DNA from: Winogradskyella sp. PC-19
Lineage (GTDB): Bacteria; Bacteroidota; Bacteroidia; Flavobacteriales; Flavobacteriaceae
Direction of reading: 5' to 3'
Assembly (NCBI RefSeq): GCF_002163855.1
Contig: NZ_CP019332.1
Location: forward strand, 1,591,145 to 1,655,144
DNA length: 64,000 nucleotides
A program made the translations under genes and the position numbers. Under the pieces are notes generated by a model. That model was given only the letters and a program-made list of their open reading frames with translations, did no database searches and was not told where the DNA came from. This document shows, piece after piece, positions 19,080 through 28,886 of this stretch. Positions within the stretch are counted from its first letter, which is position 1; every line of letters begins with the position of its first letter.

Positions 19080-19113
19080 AAAGCCGAAATCAAAGTTATG
19101 ATTCCGGCTTTTT
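19080..19113. terminator. Bidirectional terminator between convergent genes
   Basis: AGCCGAAATCA and TGATTCCGGCT form an 11-bp stem with one mismatch, flanked by A-rich sequence on the left and T-rich on the right. It lies between the stops of the SPOR gene and the type IX secreted protein gene and can serve both strands. Confidence 0.75.
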
Positions 19114-19114
19114 A

Positions 19115-19798
19115 TTATTGTATCAAAATTTTCTTTTTTATAACTGAATCTCTTATTTCTATTTTCAAAAAATATACGCCTTTTTTTAGTTGTGTAACAT
19201 CAATACTATCTATATTGTCTTTAAAAAAAACACGCTTTCCTAAAACATTATAGAGTGATACAAGATACGATTCGTTATTTGTATTAGGCACTAAATAAAG
19301 CTTGTCTTTAACAGGGTTAGGATAGACTGAAAATTGATTTTGTAAACTAAAATCATCTATGCTTAATGAGTTTTGTACTGTTCCTGTTAATGAACTTATT
19401 GCACCACATTGTGATTGGGTTACGGTGGTTGCTTCTTCCCAAGTACCAAGTGTCAAATCTGGAGGATTAGGTTTTGATGCAGAGTCATTATAGTATAAAA
19501 CATAGGCCGATGTAAAGCCATCATTACCATCATCTGCTTTAATCTCCCAGCGCATATTGGCATCACTCCATACCATTTGTAATTTACAAAATCCAATCCC
19601 ACTACAATCTCTAGAACCTGTAGATGGATTAGAAACTGTTTGGAATATATTCCTTTCGTCAACCAAGTTAATCTGTTCGAATATATAATCTTGGTTATCT
19701 AGCAAGTTGTTACAAGCATTTAATGTTATCTGTTGCGCACCAACAAAAAGACCGAATACTAAAAATACAACTGTAATACATTGATTAAAAAATCTCAT
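19115..19798 (-). CDS. Secreted protein with C-terminal type IX sorting domain
   Basis: From the ATG at 19798 the product has 227 residues: a signal peptide (MRFFNQCITVVFLVFGLFVGAQ), a central region of about 120 residues that I do not recognise (four cysteines, motifs DCSGIGFCKLQMVWSD and GFTSAYVLYYNDSASKP), and a C-terminal sorting domain (FSVYPNPVKDKLYLVP ... KGVYFLKIEIRDSVIKKKILIQ). The tail marks it for export by the type IX system and attachment to or release from the cell surface. A longer reading from 19855 would overlap the upstream gene by 50 nt, so the ATG 7 nt after that gene's stop is preferred. It appears to be translated together with the tail-collar gene before it. Confidence 0.85.
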   Translation of the reverse strand: MRFFNQCITVVFLVFGLFVGAQQITLNACNNLLDNQDYIFEQINLVDERNIFQTVSNPSTGSRDCSGIGFCKLQMVWSDANMRWEIKADDGNDGFTSAYVLYYNDSASKPNPPDLTLGTWEEATTVTQSQCGAISSLTGTVQNSLSIDDFSLQNQFSVYPNPVKDKLYLVPNTNNESYLVSLYNVLGKRVFFKDNIDSIDVTQLKKGVYFLKIEIRDSVIKKKILIQ

Positions 19799-19805
19799 GA
19801 CTTGT

Positions 19806-20390
19806 CTAATTTTGTGAAGGAAAAATACCGCTAACACAAATAACATATCTAACACCTAAATAAGGCTGTCTATTTGGTACTGATTGTCCACCACCTGTGT
19901 TAGCTATCATATTTGTATTCATGGTTGTAGCTGCACCAACAGATGCGTATTCAGGGTCTAAAGTTTTAGTTTGCGCTGGGTAATTGTTAGCAGGAGAAGA
20001 ACTGTTTCCATCTGCTGCAACGGCTGTAACACTATGATTATGTGATGGTAATTGAGATACAGTTAAGGTATTTGTTTCATTACCTCCTTTTTGACCCAAT
20101 ACAACATTTGATAGCCCAGGTCCATTACCTATACCAACAGGCACTCTTCCTCTTAAATCAGGTAGTGCAAATGTTGTCTGTCCGTCTCCGCCATAAGTAG
20201 TTCCTAATAAAGAAAAAAGTGCTGTATTCTGTGCTATAGGAAGCAAACGTCCATCGCAGCTAAGCCAATCTCGTTGGTCAAAATTTACACCTGTAAGTTT
20301 TATATCTCCTAAATATGCCTCTTGCGCACTACAAAATGTAATAGCTCCAAAAATAAAAGCTAGTAAAAATAAATTTGTAATTTTTTTCAT
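19806..20390 (-). CDS. Secreted phage tail-collar domain protein
   Basis: From the ATG at 20390 the product has 194 residues. It starts with a signal peptide (MKKITNLFLLAFIFGAITFCSAQ), followed by a tail-collar domain: YLGDIKLTGVNFDQRDWLSCDG, the motif TTFALPDLRGRVPVG, and the C-terminal PYLGVRYVICVSGIFPSQN. This fold is best known from phage short tail fibre receptor-binding proteins and the microcystin-dependent protein family. No other phage gene is nearby, and the signal peptide points to export rather than virion assembly. Cell-surface binding is a guess. It forms a two-gene unit with the type IX secreted protein downstream. The start codon lies inside an inverted repeat (20389-20432). 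Confidence 0.85.
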   Translation of the reverse strand: MKKITNLFLLAFIFGAITFCSAQEAYLGDIKLTGVNFDQRDWLSCDGRLLPIAQNTALFSLLGTTYGGDGQTTFALPDLRGRVPVGIGNGPGLSNVVLGQKGGNETNTLTVSQLPSHNHSVTAVAADGNSSSPANNYPAQTKTLDPEYASVGAATTMNTNMIANTGGGQSVPNRQPYLGVRYVICVSGIFPSQN

Positions 20391-20445
20391 GACTAATAGA
20401 TTTATTGATTTGAATATCATAAAATTAGTCATAAAAGACATAAAA

Positions 20446-20474
20446 AAAGCACTTATTAAAAAAATAAGTGCTTT
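20446..20474 (-). terminator. Rho-independent terminator after infB
   Basis: AAAGCACTTATT and AATAAGTGCTTT form a perfect 12-bp stem with a 5-nt loop, and a run of seven T follows on the minus strand. It lies 30 nt beyond the infB stop and ends the rimP-nusA-infB transcript. Confidence 0.88.
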
Positions 20475-20503
20475 GTCTACTTTTTGTCTACTTAAAAAGA
20501 AGT

Positions 20504-23248
20504 CTATTTTAAAGTCTTTTTTACTTCAACTTCTTGGAAAGATTCGATAACATCACCAATAGCTATATCATTATAACCTTTGATTTGCATACCACAATCG
20601 TATCCTTTTGACACTTCTTTTACATCGTCTTTGAAACGTCTTAATGCTTCTAATTCTCCTGTATGGACTACGACACCATCTCTAATAATCCTGATGCCAG
20701 AACTTCTAAGGATTTTACCATTCATTACCATACAACCTGCAATGTTTCCGATTTTAGAAACCTTGAAAATTTCTCTTATTTCTGCAGTACCAGTAATTTC
20801 CTCTTTAACTTCTGGAGATAACATACCTTCCATGGCGTCTTTAAGGTCATTAATGGCTGCGTAAATAATTGAATATGTGCGGATATCGATTTCTTCCTTA
20901 TCAGCAATCATACGTGCATTACCAACTGGTCTTACATTAAACCCGACAATAATTGCATCTGATGCTGTTGCAAGCAATACATCACTTTCTGTAATTGCTC
21001 CAACACCTTTATGTATGATATTTACTTGAATTTCTTCAGTAGATAATTTCTGGAAAGAATCTGTTAATGCTTCAACAGAACCATCCACATCACCTTTAAG
21101 TATTATATTCAATTCCTGGAAATCACCAAGAGCTATACGTCTTCCAATTTCATCAAGTGTGATATGACGTTGTGTTCTAACAGACTGCTCACGTTGTAAC
21201 TGTGTACGTTTCGTTGCAATTTGTTTTGCTTCACGCTCATCAGAAAATACATTGAACTTATCACCTGCTTGCGGTGCACCATCTAAACCTAAGATTGATA
21301 CTGGCGTTGATGGACCTGCTGCTTCTACGTCATTTCCACGTTCATCTTGCATGGCTTTTACTTTACCAGAATTTTTTCCTGCTAATACGTAATCACCAAC
21401 TCTTAATGTTCCTGCTTGTACTAATATTGTAGACACATATCCACGACCTTTGTCTAAGAATGCTTCTACGACAGTACCTTGCGCAGCCTTATTTGGGTTT
21501 GCTTTAAGCTCTAATAATTCAGCTTCAAGCAACACTTTTTCTAATAATTCTTTTACACCAGTTCCTACTTTTGCAGAAATATCATGTGACTGGATTTTTC
21601 CACCCCAATCTTCTACTAAAAGGTTCATTTGTGCTAATCCTTCTTTTACTTTTTCAGGATTTGCATCTGGCTTATCAATCTTGTTAATCGCAAATACAAT
21701 TGGTACTCCTGCGGCCTGAGCGTGAGAAATAGCTTCTTTTGTTTGCGGCATAATGTCATCATCTGCTGCTGCAACAATAATTGCAATATCGGTAACTTGA
21801 GCTCCACGAGCACGCATGGCTGTAAAGGCTTCGTGACCAGGTGTATCTAAGAATGCAATCTTTTGACCATTTTCTAATTGAACACCATAAGCTCCAATGT
21901 GTTGTGTAATTCCTCCTGACTCACCAGCAATTACATTCTCTTTACGTATGTAATCTAATAGAGATGTTTTACCGTGATCAACGTGACCCATTACGGTTAC
22001 AATTGGTGCACGTTCTACTAAATCTTCAGGTTTGTCTTCTACTTCTTCAATAGATTCTTCAATATCTGCAGTAACGAACTCTACAGAATATCCGAACTCT
22101 TCTGCAACGATAGTTAATGTTTCGGCATCTAAACGCTGATTCATAGTCACCATCATGCCGAGTGACATACATGCAGAGATGATTTGAGTTACACCAACAT
22201 CCATCATTGTAGCAACTTCACTTACAGTAACAAATTCTGTTACTTTAAGAATTTTACTTTCTGCAGCTTCAATCTTCTGATCGATTTCTGTTTGCTCTCT
22301 ACGCTGATCTCTTTTGTCTCTACGATACTTAGCACCTTTACCTTTATTGCTTTTTCCTTGAAGTTTCTCAAGAGTTTCGCGTACTTGTTTTTTTACATCT
22401 TCTTCAGAAGGCTCTTCTTTAACAACTTTTGGTCTGTTGTTTCCACCTCGTCCTCTAAAGTTTCCTCCTCTTCTATTATCGTTGTTTGACTTACCTGGAT
22501 CACCTGGTTTACTAATTCTACGTCTTTTACGTTTGTTAGCATCGCCTCCAGCTTTTGGCTTGTCTTCTTTTTTCTTTTTAGGCTTGTTAAATTGCGTTAA
22601 GTCAATTTTCTTACCTGTAATATTAGGACCACTAAGCTTTTTGTACTGCGTCTTAATCTTTTCGTCTACTGGCTCAGAAGTAGATGTAGATTCTTCGGTA
22701 ATATCTTTTTTAGCTTCAACTGTTTTTGGCTTTTCTTCCTTGACAGGTTTGTCTTCTTTTTTGGCTACTGGCTTATCAGTTTTTGCAGGTGCTTGTTTTT
22801 TAGGAGTAGCCTTTTTAGGAGCTTCTACCTTTACCTCTTCTTTCTTAGGTGTTTCTTCTTTTGGCGCTTCTTTCTTTGGCACTTCTGCTTTTGGCTTATC
22901 GCCATCCAAATCAATTTTACCAACTTGCTTAGGTCCAGAAATTTCAGCTTTAGCTTTAAGAACTGTTTCCTTTTCAGCGTCTTGCTTAGCCTTTTCTTCG
23001 AGCTCACGCTCACGCTTTTCTCTTAAGGCTTCTTTTTCTTTCAGCTTTGCTTCACTGACTTCTTGAGCCTTTTCGCGCTTAGTCGCATCAGTCTGAAATT
23101 CATCAGCCAATGTATCATAAACGTCTTGAGTAATTTTTGTATTAGGGCTTTTCTCTATCTCAATGCCTTTAGATTCTAAAAAATCTACAGCACGGTCGAG
23201 AGAAATATTCAATTCCCTAAGTACTTTATTAATTCTAATTTGAGCCAT
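20504..23248 (-). CDS. infB: Translation initiation factor IF-2
   Basis: The 914-residue protein has the N-terminal IF2 domain ([20 protein letters not shown]), a long Lys/Glu/Pro-rich linker (about 60-300), then the conserved GTPase: [31 protein letters not shown] and [13 protein letters not shown], followed by the C-terminal domains ending in [16 protein letters not shown]. It recruits initiator tRNA to the ribosome. The linker is low complexity and explains long open frames on the other strand at 22437-23066. Gene order rimP-nusA-infB is the usual one; 62 nt separate it from nusA. Confidence 0.98.
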   Translation of the reverse strand: MAQIRINKVLRELNISLDRAVDFLESKGIEIEKSPNTKITQDVYDTLADEFQTDATKREKAQEVSEAKLKEKEALREKRERELEEKAKQDAEKETVLKAKAEISGPKQVGKIDLDGDKPKAEVPKKEAPKEETPKKEEVKVEAPKKATPKKQAPAKTDKPVAKKEDKPVKEEKPKTVEAKKDITEESTSTSEPVDEKIKTQYKKLSGPNITGKKIDLTQFNKPKKKKEDKPKAGGDANKRKRRRISKPGDPGKSNNDNRRGGNFRGRGGNNRPKVVKEEPSEEDVKKQVRETLEKLQGKSNKGKGAKYRRDKRDQRREQTEIDQKIEAAESKILKVTEFVTVSEVATMMDVGVTQIISACMSLGMMVTMNQRLDAETLTIVAEEFGYSVEFVTADIEESIEEVEDKPEDLVERAPIVTVMGHVDHGKTSLLDYIRKENVIAGESGGITQHIGAYGVQLENGQKIAFLDTPGHEAFTAMRARGAQVTDIAIIVAAADDDIMPQTKEAISHAQAAGVPIVFAINKIDKPDANPEKVKEGLAQMNLLVEDWGGKIQSHDISAKVGTGVKELLEKVLLEAELLELKANPNKAAQGTVVEAFLDKGRGYVSTILVQAGTLRVGDYVLAGKNSGKVKAMQDERGNDVEAAGPSTPVSILGLDGAPQAGDKFNVFSDEREAKQIATKRTQLQREQSVRTQRHITLDEIGRRIALGDFQELNIILKGDVDGSVEALTDSFQKLSTEEIQVNIIHKGVGAITESDVLLATASDAIIVGFNVRPVGNARMIADKEEIDIRTYSIIYAAINDLKDAMEGMLSPEVKEEITGTAEIREIFKVSKIGNIAGCMVMNGKILRSSGIRIIRDGVVVHTGELEALRRFKDDVKEVSKGYDCGMQIKGYNDIAIGDVIESFQEVEVKKTLK

Positions 23249-23310
23249 ATATGCTTTTATATAATCCTAAATATATAGTTTACCAATTAATCTGCAAAAA
23301 TTGGTGATTT

Positions 23311-24543
23311 TTAGTCTTCGAATTCTTCTTTTAAAATTCTAATAACTTCAGTAATTGTTTCTTCTTCTAAATCTGTACGCTTCACAAGGTCATTAACATC
23401 CTGCTCTAAAATACTTTTTGCAGTATCTAAACCAGCTTTGCTAAATTCTTTAATGATCCACTCTTCGATTTCATCAGAGAACTCACTTAATTCTACATCC
23501 TCTTCAGCGCCTTCTCTAAATACATCAATCTCATAACCCGTTAATTTACCAGCTAATCTAATATTATGACCTCCACGACCAATAGCTTTAGATACTTCTT
23601 CTGGTTTTAATAACACCTCGGCACGCATGTTCTCTTCGTCTAATTTTAGAGATGTTACTCTCGCCGGACTTAAAGCACGTGTTATAAATAATTGGATATT
23701 ATTTGTGTAATTGATAACATCGATATTTTCATTTCCTAACTCGCGGACAATACCGTGAATACGAGAACCTTTCATACCAACACAAGCGCCGACAGGGTCA
23801 ATTCTATCATCATAAGAATCAACAGCTACTTTTGCTTTTTCGCCAGGAATACGAACAACATTTTTAACAGTGATTAAACCATCAAAAACTTCAGGAATTT
23901 CTGATTCAAATAATTTTTCAAGGAACAATGGTGATGTTCTAGACATGATTATTGCAGGCTTTGTACCTTTAAGCTCTACACTTTCAATTACGCCTCTTAC
24001 ATTTTCTCCTTTACGGAAAAAGTCCGAAGGTATTTGTTTATCCTTAGGTAAAATAATTTCATTACCGTCGTCATCTAATAAAATGATGGCTCTGTGGCGA
24101 ATATGATGTACCTCAGCAGAATAAATCTCACCTTCAAGCTCTTTAAATTGCTTGTAGATGTTTGTATTATCGTGCTCGTGAATTTTAGAAATTAAATTTT
24201 GTTTTAATGCTAAAATAGAGCGTCTTCCTAGTTGGTGAAGTTTTACTTCTTCAGCAACATCCTCTCCTACTTCGAAATCTGGTTCAATTTTTTGAGCTTC
24301 AGATAATTCAATCTCTTGATTTGGCTCTTCGACCTCACCATTTGCAACAACGATTCTATTTCTCCAAATCTCTAAATCTCCTTTATCAGGGTTTATGATA
24401 ATATCAAAGTTATCGTCATCTCCATATTTCTTCTTCAATGCATTACGTAATACATCTTCTAGAATCGCCATTAGCGTAACTCTATCTATTAATTTATCAT
24501 CTTTAAAATCTGAAAATGATTCAATTAACGCTAAATTTTCCAT
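23311..24543 (-). CDS. nusA: Transcription termination/antitermination factor NusA
   Basis: The 410-residue product has the NusA N-terminal RNA polymerase-binding domain (about 1-130), the S1 domain (EGEIYSAEVHHIRHRAIILL), and two KH domains (DPVGACVGMKGSRIHGIVREL and SKAIGRGGHNIRLAGKLTGY). It ends with a short acidic helical tail rather than the two repeats of the E. coli protein, which is usual in Bacteroidota. It modulates pausing, termination and ribosomal RNA antitermination. It lies 11 nt after rimP. Confidence 0.97.
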   Translation of the reverse strand: MENLALIESFSDFKDDKLIDRVTLMAILEDVLRNALKKKYGDDDNFDIIINPDKGDLEIWRNRIVVANGEVEEPNQEIELSEAQKIEPDFEVGEDVAEEVKLHQLGRRSILALKQNLISKIHEHDNTNIYKQFKELEGEIYSAEVHHIRHRAIILLDDDGNEIILPKDKQIPSDFFRKGENVRGVIESVELKGTKPAIIMSRTSPLFLEKLFESEIPEVFDGLITVKNVVRIPGEKAKVAVDSYDDRIDPVGACVGMKGSRIHGIVRELGNENIDVINYTNNIQLFITRALSPARVTSLKLDEENMRAEVLLKPEEVSKAIGRGGHNIRLAGKLTGYEIDVFREGAEEDVELSEFSDEIEEWIIKEFSKAGLDTAKSILEQDVNDLVKRTDLEEETITEVIRILKEEFED

Positions 24544-24554
24544 ATTAACAGGAC

Positions 24555-25019
24555 TTAAAATTTTATTTTAACTTTTGCTTCTTTAATATCGTTTAAAGCA
24601 ATCGTTGCCTCTTTGGTAACGGTTACTTTTCCTTTTCCTACAGGCTTAAGCTCACGAGCTTTCCATGTTAACTGAATGGTATTCTCATCGGCTTCTACCA
24701 ATTGACCTTCTGTGGTCTTATCATCGTTAGTCTTAACTTCTAAGTTACGACCAATGTTCTTTTTATATTGCCTAGGCATCGTTAAAGGTGATGCAGCACC
24801 TGCTGATAAAACTTCTAAAGAAAAGTCTTCTTCTTCTCTATCTAAATTATGCTCTATTGCTCTACTAATAAACATACAGTCTCCTACCAACACTCCATTA
24901 TCTCCATCAATTACAACCTTGATAGCGTTATCGGCGCCCATAGTCATGCTTATCAAGAATAAATCTTGACGTTCATCTAATGCATTCTGCAATAATTGTT
25001 CTACTTTGTTTTTTAACAT
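24555..25019 (-). CDS. rimP: Ribosome maturation factor RimP
   Basis: From the ATG at 25019 the product has 154 residues (MLKNKVEQLLQNALDERQDL), with the RimP core around GDCMFISRAIEHNLDREEEDFSLEVLSAGAASPL and a C-terminal SH3-like domain. A longer in-frame reading from 25055 would run through the hairpin at 25033-25053, so the later ATG is preferred. RimP assists 30S subunit assembly. It is the first gene of the rimP-nusA-infB operon. Confidence 0.95.
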   Translation of the reverse strand: MLKNKVEQLLQNALDERQDLFLISMTMGADNAIKVVIDGDNGVLVGDCMFISRAIEHNLDREEEDFSLEVLSAGAASPLTMPRQYKKNIGRNLEVKTNDDKTTEGQLVEADENTIQLTWKARELKPVGKGKVTVTKEATIALNDIKEAKVKIKF

Positions 25020-25032
25020 ACAGCTATAAAAA

Positions 25033-25053
25033 GAGGGGACTTTTCGTCCCCTC
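25033..25053 (-). promoter_or_regulatory. Attenuator-like hairpin in the rimP leader
   Basis: GAGGGGAC and GTCCCCTC form a perfect 8-bp GC-rich stem with a 5-nt loop. On the minus strand it is followed by CTTTTTATAG. It lies between the promoter (25082-25111) and the rimP start, 13 nt before the ATG, so it is inside the leader and has the shape of an intrinsic terminator. Confidence 0.7.
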
Positions 25054-25081
25054 ATAATCTTCTTTTCTTTAAACAGTGGTG

Positions 25082-25111
25082 CAAATATACAATATATATC
25101 GAGTTTTGCAA
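25082..25111 (-). promoter_or_regulatory. Promoter of rimP-nusA-infB
   Basis: TTG at 25111-25109 and TATATTTG at 25089-25082, 19 nt apart, are an exact match to the Bacteroidota promoter pattern. The leader to the rimP ATG is expected to be about 55-60 nt. Confidence 0.75.
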
Positions 25112-25184
25112 GATGTTTATAGTCTAAAATTCTGAATTGACAACGGTTACAACCCTGTTTTATTCAGTTAAAGATGAAAAACAA

Positions 25185-25215
25185 AAAATCCTAACTCAAA
25201 TTGAATTAGGATTTT
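25185..25215 (-). terminator. Terminator of the tRNA-Gln transcript
   Basis: AAAATCCTAA and TTAGGATTTT form a 10-bp stem, with an inner TCAA/TTGA pairing in the loop. A T run follows on the minus strand. It lies 10 nt beyond the tRNA 3' end. Confidence 0.8.
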
Positions 25216-25224
25216 AAAATTATG

Positions 25225-25297
25225 TTGGCCCACTAGGGATCGAACCTAGACTCTTTGGTACCAAAAACCAATGTGTTGCCAGTTACACCATAGGCCA
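25225..25297 (-). tRNA. tRNA-Gln (anticodon UUG)
   Basis: The minus strand folds as a cloverleaf. The acceptor arm is TGGCCTA with TGGGCCA (one G-U pair). A D arm follows (GTGT...ACAC). The anticodon stem is TTGGT/ACCAA with loop TTTTGGT, which gives anticodon TTG and decodes CAA. The T arm is CTAGG-TTCGATC-CCTAG. The length is 73 nt including an A discriminator, and the CCA end is not encoded. It has its own promoter and terminator. Confidence 0.97.
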
Positions 25298-25316
25298 TCA
25301 TCTCAAAATGAGGGTG

Positions 25317-25346
25317 CAAATTTATAACAAAGTTTTACTTGAACAA
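25317..25346 (-). promoter_or_regulatory. Promoter of tRNA-Gln
   Basis: TTG at 25346-25344 and TAAATTTG at 25324-25317, separated by 19 nt, match the Bacteroidota consensus with the same spacing as the rimP promoter. The -7 box ends 20 nt before the tRNA 5' end. Confidence 0.72.
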
Positions 25347-25449
25347 AAAAAATAAGAAAAATAATTCAAAATACTTAACGTTTGCTTAAAAGTATGATGC
25401 TATGTTGTATTTATTAGTAAATTCGCCAGCATCAAAAAGCCTTTGATTT

Positions 25450-28400
25450 ATGACCAATTTTAACTTTAAAAAATGGAACACCATCCTGGGATGGTTTGTG
25501 TTTGCAGTAGCAGTAATCACCTACGCCTTAACCATCGAACCTACTGTTAGTTTCTGGGACGCAGGTGAATATATCCTAACTTCATCTAAGTTACAAGTTG
25601 GACATCCGCCAGGAGCACCTTTATTTCAAATGCTTGGGGCGTTTTTCTCTATGTTTGCTTTAGAACCTTCTCAGATAGGTGCTTTATTGAATATGATGAG
25701 TGCTGTATCTAGTGCTTTTACAATACTTTTTATGTTTTGGACTGTGACAATTTTATTACGCAAACTCGTAAAATATGATTTAGAAAAAGACATGGCGAGC
25801 AAAGGCATCGCTATACTTGGAAGTGCTTTAGTTGGTAGTCTAGCTTTTACATTCACCGATTCTTTTTGGTTTAACGCTGTAGAAACGGAAGTTTATGCTA
25901 TGGCTACGCTTATCATGGCAATTATGTTTTATCTGGCTTTACGCTGGGAAGAAGACATGCATAAGCCTCGTGGTAATCGTTGGTTAATTTTAATTGCATT
26001 TGTTATTGGATTGTCTTTTGGAGTTCACTTTATGGGGTTATTGACTATTCCTGCAATTGGACTTATATATTACTTTAAAAATTACAAAACGATTACGATT
26101 CAGAATTTCATTTTAGCTAATGTTATTTCTGCAGCAATATTGTTATTTATCTTTAAATTATTATTACCAAATGCGCTTCGCTTCTTTGGCTGGATGGAAG
26201 TTTTTACAGTCAATTCTTTTGGTTTACCTTTTCACTCTGGTACCATAATCGCTGGTCTGTTAGTGATTTCTGCATTTTATTTTGGACTTAAATATACACG
26301 CCAAAAAGGATTTATACACGCTAATACTTTGGTATTAAGTTTACTTTTTATTTTCATTGGATTTTCATCATGGATGATGTTACCAATAAGAGCAAATGCA
26401 CATGTAATTATCAATGAAAACGACCCATCTGATGCTCGTGAACTATTAGCATATTATAACCTAGAACAGTATCCTGAAACTCACTTATTTTATGGGCCAC
26501 AGTTTACTGAACTATATTCTGGTGAAGATGAAGACAAACCTTTTGTAGACGACAAAAAGAACTACGAAAAAAACGAAGAAACTGGAAAATACGAAATCAT
26601 TAACGATTGGGAAAACGCCAAACAAAATTACAATTCGGAGCATGCCTCTTTACTACCTAGAATGTGGAGTACTGAACATGCCGAAAACTATATGATGTTT
26701 ACTGGTCTTATTGACTTTAAAGTAAAGCCGAGATTAGGTTCCGACATATATAAAAGTTACATCAATGGCGGTTATCCAGAAGAAGAAGCTAGTGCAAGAG
26801 CAAGCTATCAGATGCAGCAAATAAATCAGATGGTTAGCCAATTTAGGAAAGCCGTAGCTGATGGAAAAGTAGATTACGAAGACTACCATAACTTTTTAAA
26901 AGAAAATGCACAGTCTTGGTTTGATGTAGAAAAACCTTCATTTATTGATAACATGGCTTACATGATGCAATACCAATTCGGATACATGTATTGGCGTTAT
27001 TTTATGTGGAATTTTACTGGACGTCAAAACGATATTCAGGGTAAGTATGATGATTTTAATGGTAATTGGATTTCTGGAATTGGTTTTGTTGACAGCCTAC
27101 ATTTAGGTATGAATCAGGATAATCTGCCAAGTGATGTCAAAAATAACAAGGGCCGAAACACTTATTATTTTTTACCATTAATCCTTGGATTGATTGGATT
27201 CTTCTTTTTATTTAGCGCTGACAAAAAACGTTTTTGGGTACTATTAGTATTCTTTTTACTAACAGGATTGGCAATTCAATTCTACACCAATATTAGACCT
27301 TTCGAGCCTCGTGAACGTGACTACTCAGTTGTTGGTTCTTTTTATGTATTTGCTATTTGGATTGGATTTGGTGTTTTTGCTTTGTATGATTTATTAACTA
27401 AACAAGCTAAAAAAAGCGCTATACCAATTGCGGCAATAACTTTAGGGTGTCTGATAGCTGTACCAGGTGTCTTAGCGGCAAATAATTGGGATGACCATGA
27501 CCGTTCAGGCAAGTATACTGCTAACGCGATGGCAAGAAAATATTTAGAATCTTGTGCGCCAAATGCCATTCTATTTACAATTGGTGACAATGATTCCTTT
27601 CCGCTTTGGTATCTGCAAGAAATTGAAGGTGTACGTACAGATGTTCGTGTTGTGAACACAAGCTTATTCCAAACTGCTTGGTATATCGACCAAATGAAAA
27701 GAAAGGCATATACAAGTGACCCAATCCCTTCTCAATTAAGTCATAGACAATACCGAGACGGAACTCGCGATTACACTTTTTATCGAGAAATTAATGAGCG
27801 TATTGCAAAAGACACTTTGGATATAAAAACCTTTATGGATTTTGTTGGAGATGACAATCCAAAACAAAAACTTAAGTATTTGATTACATCTCAAGGTGAA
27901 GACCCAGAAAGGTATCCTTCATATTTTTTAAATTCTAATTACTATCCAACAAAAAATATTAGAGTTCCTGTTGATAAAGCTACTGTGCTTAAAAATGGAA
28001 TTGTAAAACCAAAAGATGCCGATAAAATTGAACCTTATTTAGATGTTAGAATATCTGGAAGCGCTGTTTATAAAAACCGCTTGTTAATGCTAGATATAAT
28101 TGCAAATAATAATTGGGAACGCCCAATTTATTTTAGTGGCGGTGCTTTTGCTGATGAAGATTACATCTGGATGAAAGATTACTTACAATTAGATGGCTTA
28201 TGTTATAAATTGGTACCTATTAAAACACCTGTAGACAAAGCAAACCCTTTTGATATGGGGCGCGTTGACCCAGATTTAATATATGACCTAGTAAAGTCTT
28301 GGGATTGGGGCGGCAGTGGTGATGCTATTTATCATGATGTCGAAACTCGTAAAAACGGTATTACCTATCGCGGAAATATTGCTAGACTTATAGAACGCCT

Positions 28401-28878
28401 ATTAGACGAAAAAGAATTGGACAAAGCTGAGGAAATGGCAGATTTAGCCATGGAAAAAATGCCAGTTGATGATTTTGGTTACTACACACTTTTAGAACCA
28501 TACATATCAACCTATTTTGAAGTTGGTGCTGATGATAAAGCTAAAAAACTATATATGGATGTCGCTAAAAAATATCAAGAAAATCTTGTGTATTATAGTG
28601 GGCAAGACATAGGCACTCAAGCAGAAATTATTGATGAGATATTTACAGATATTCAAAAATATCGCTCGCTAGTCGATGCACTTGTTGCTTACGGAGATAG
28701 AGATTTTGCATTAGAACAAACTAAGGTTTTCAATGAATATTTAAGTCTTTTTGGCCCATTAATGGGAGATGAAGAATTATCTGAAGAACCTGAAGCTAAT
28801 ATTGATGACCTTCTACAAGATGGCGAAACTAATAGCGAAGATTTGGTGATACCTGCTGAAAAAGATAGCAGTAATTAA
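25450..28878 (+). CDS. DUF2723 membrane protein, protein O-mannosyltransferase type
   Basis: The 1142-residue protein opens with a glycosyltransferase-C-like membrane domain: FWDAGEYILTSSKLQVGHPPGAPLFQ near residues 35-62 contains the acidic pair expected at the first loop. About 12 membrane segments extend to residue 670, with a soluble insert near 320-530. The C-terminal 450 residues are soluble (IGDNDSFPLWYLQE) and end in TPR-like helices and an acidic tail. The family is related to TMEM260 and other O-mannosyltransferases, so transfer of a lipid-linked sugar to exported proteins is likely. The substrate is not readable from the sequence. It stands alone with its own upstream region. Confidence 0.85.
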   Translation: MTNFNFKKWNTILGWFVFAVAVITYALTIEPTVSFWDAGEYILTSSKLQVGHPPGAPLFQMLGAFFSMFALEPSQIGALLNMMSAVSSAFTILFMFWTVTILLRKLVKYDLEKDMASKGIAILGSALVGSLAFTFTDSFWFNAVETEVYAMATLIMAIMFYLALRWEEDMHKPRGNRWLILIAFVIGLSFGVHFMGLLTIPAIGLIYYFKNYKTITIQNFILANVISAAILLFIFKLLLPNALRFFGWMEVFTVNSFGLPFHSGTIIAGLLVISAFYFGLKYTRQKGFIHANTLVLSLLFIFIGFSSWMMLPIRANAHVIINENDPSDARELLAYYNLEQYPETHLFYGPQFTELYSGEDEDKPFVDDKKNYEKNEETGKYEIINDWENAKQNYNSEHASLLPRMWSTEHAENYMMFTGLIDFKVKPRLGSDIYKSYINGGYPEEEASARASYQMQQINQMVSQFRKAVADGKVDYEDYHNFLKENAQSWFDVEKPSFIDNMAYMMQYQFGYMYWRYFMWNFTGRQNDIQGKYDDFNGNWISGIGFVDSLHLGMNQDNLPSDVKNNKGRNTYYFLPLILGLIGFFFLFSADKKRFWVLLVFFLLTGLAIQFYTNIRPFEPRERDYSVVGSFYVFAIWIGFGVFALYDLLTKQAKKSAIPIAAITLGCLIAVPGVLAANNWDDHDRSGKYTANAMARKYLESCAPNAILFTIGDNDSFPLWYLQEIEGVRTDVRVVNTSLFQTAWYIDQMKRKAYTSDPIPSQLSHRQYRDGTRDYTFYREINERIAKDTLDIKTFMDFVGDDNPKQKLKYLITSQGEDPERYPSYFLNSNYYPTKNIRVPVDKATVLKNGIVKPKDADKIEPYLDVRISGSAVYKNRLLMLDIIANNNWERPIYFSGGAFADEDYIWMKDYLQLDGLCYKLVPIKTPVDKANPFDMGRVDPDLIYDLVKSWDWGGSGDAIYHDVETRKNGITYRGNIARLIERLLDEKELDKAEEMADLAMEKMPVDDFGYYTLLEPYISTYFEVGADDKAKKLYMDVAKKYQENLVYYSGQDIGTQAEIIDEIFTDIQKYRSLVDALVAYGDRDFALEQTKVFNEYLSLFGPLMGDEELSEEPEANIDDLLQDGETNSEDLVIPAEKDSSN

Positions 28879-28886
28879 ATTAAAAA

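Noticed and set aside
19806-20390. Tail-collar gene as a sign of a prophage
   Set aside because: No integrase, capsid, portal, terminase or lysis gene is near, and the protein has a signal peptide; the surroundings are core genes.
22560-23050. Repetitive Lys/Glu codons that look like a tandem repeat
   Set aside because: They are the low-complexity linker of IF-2 and not a DNA repeat unit.
22437-23066. 209-residue plus-strand frame opposite infB
   Set aside because: It mirrors the Lys/Glu/Pro-rich linker of IF-2; the Phe/Ser/Leu runs are the expected antisense of AAA/GAA-rich codons.
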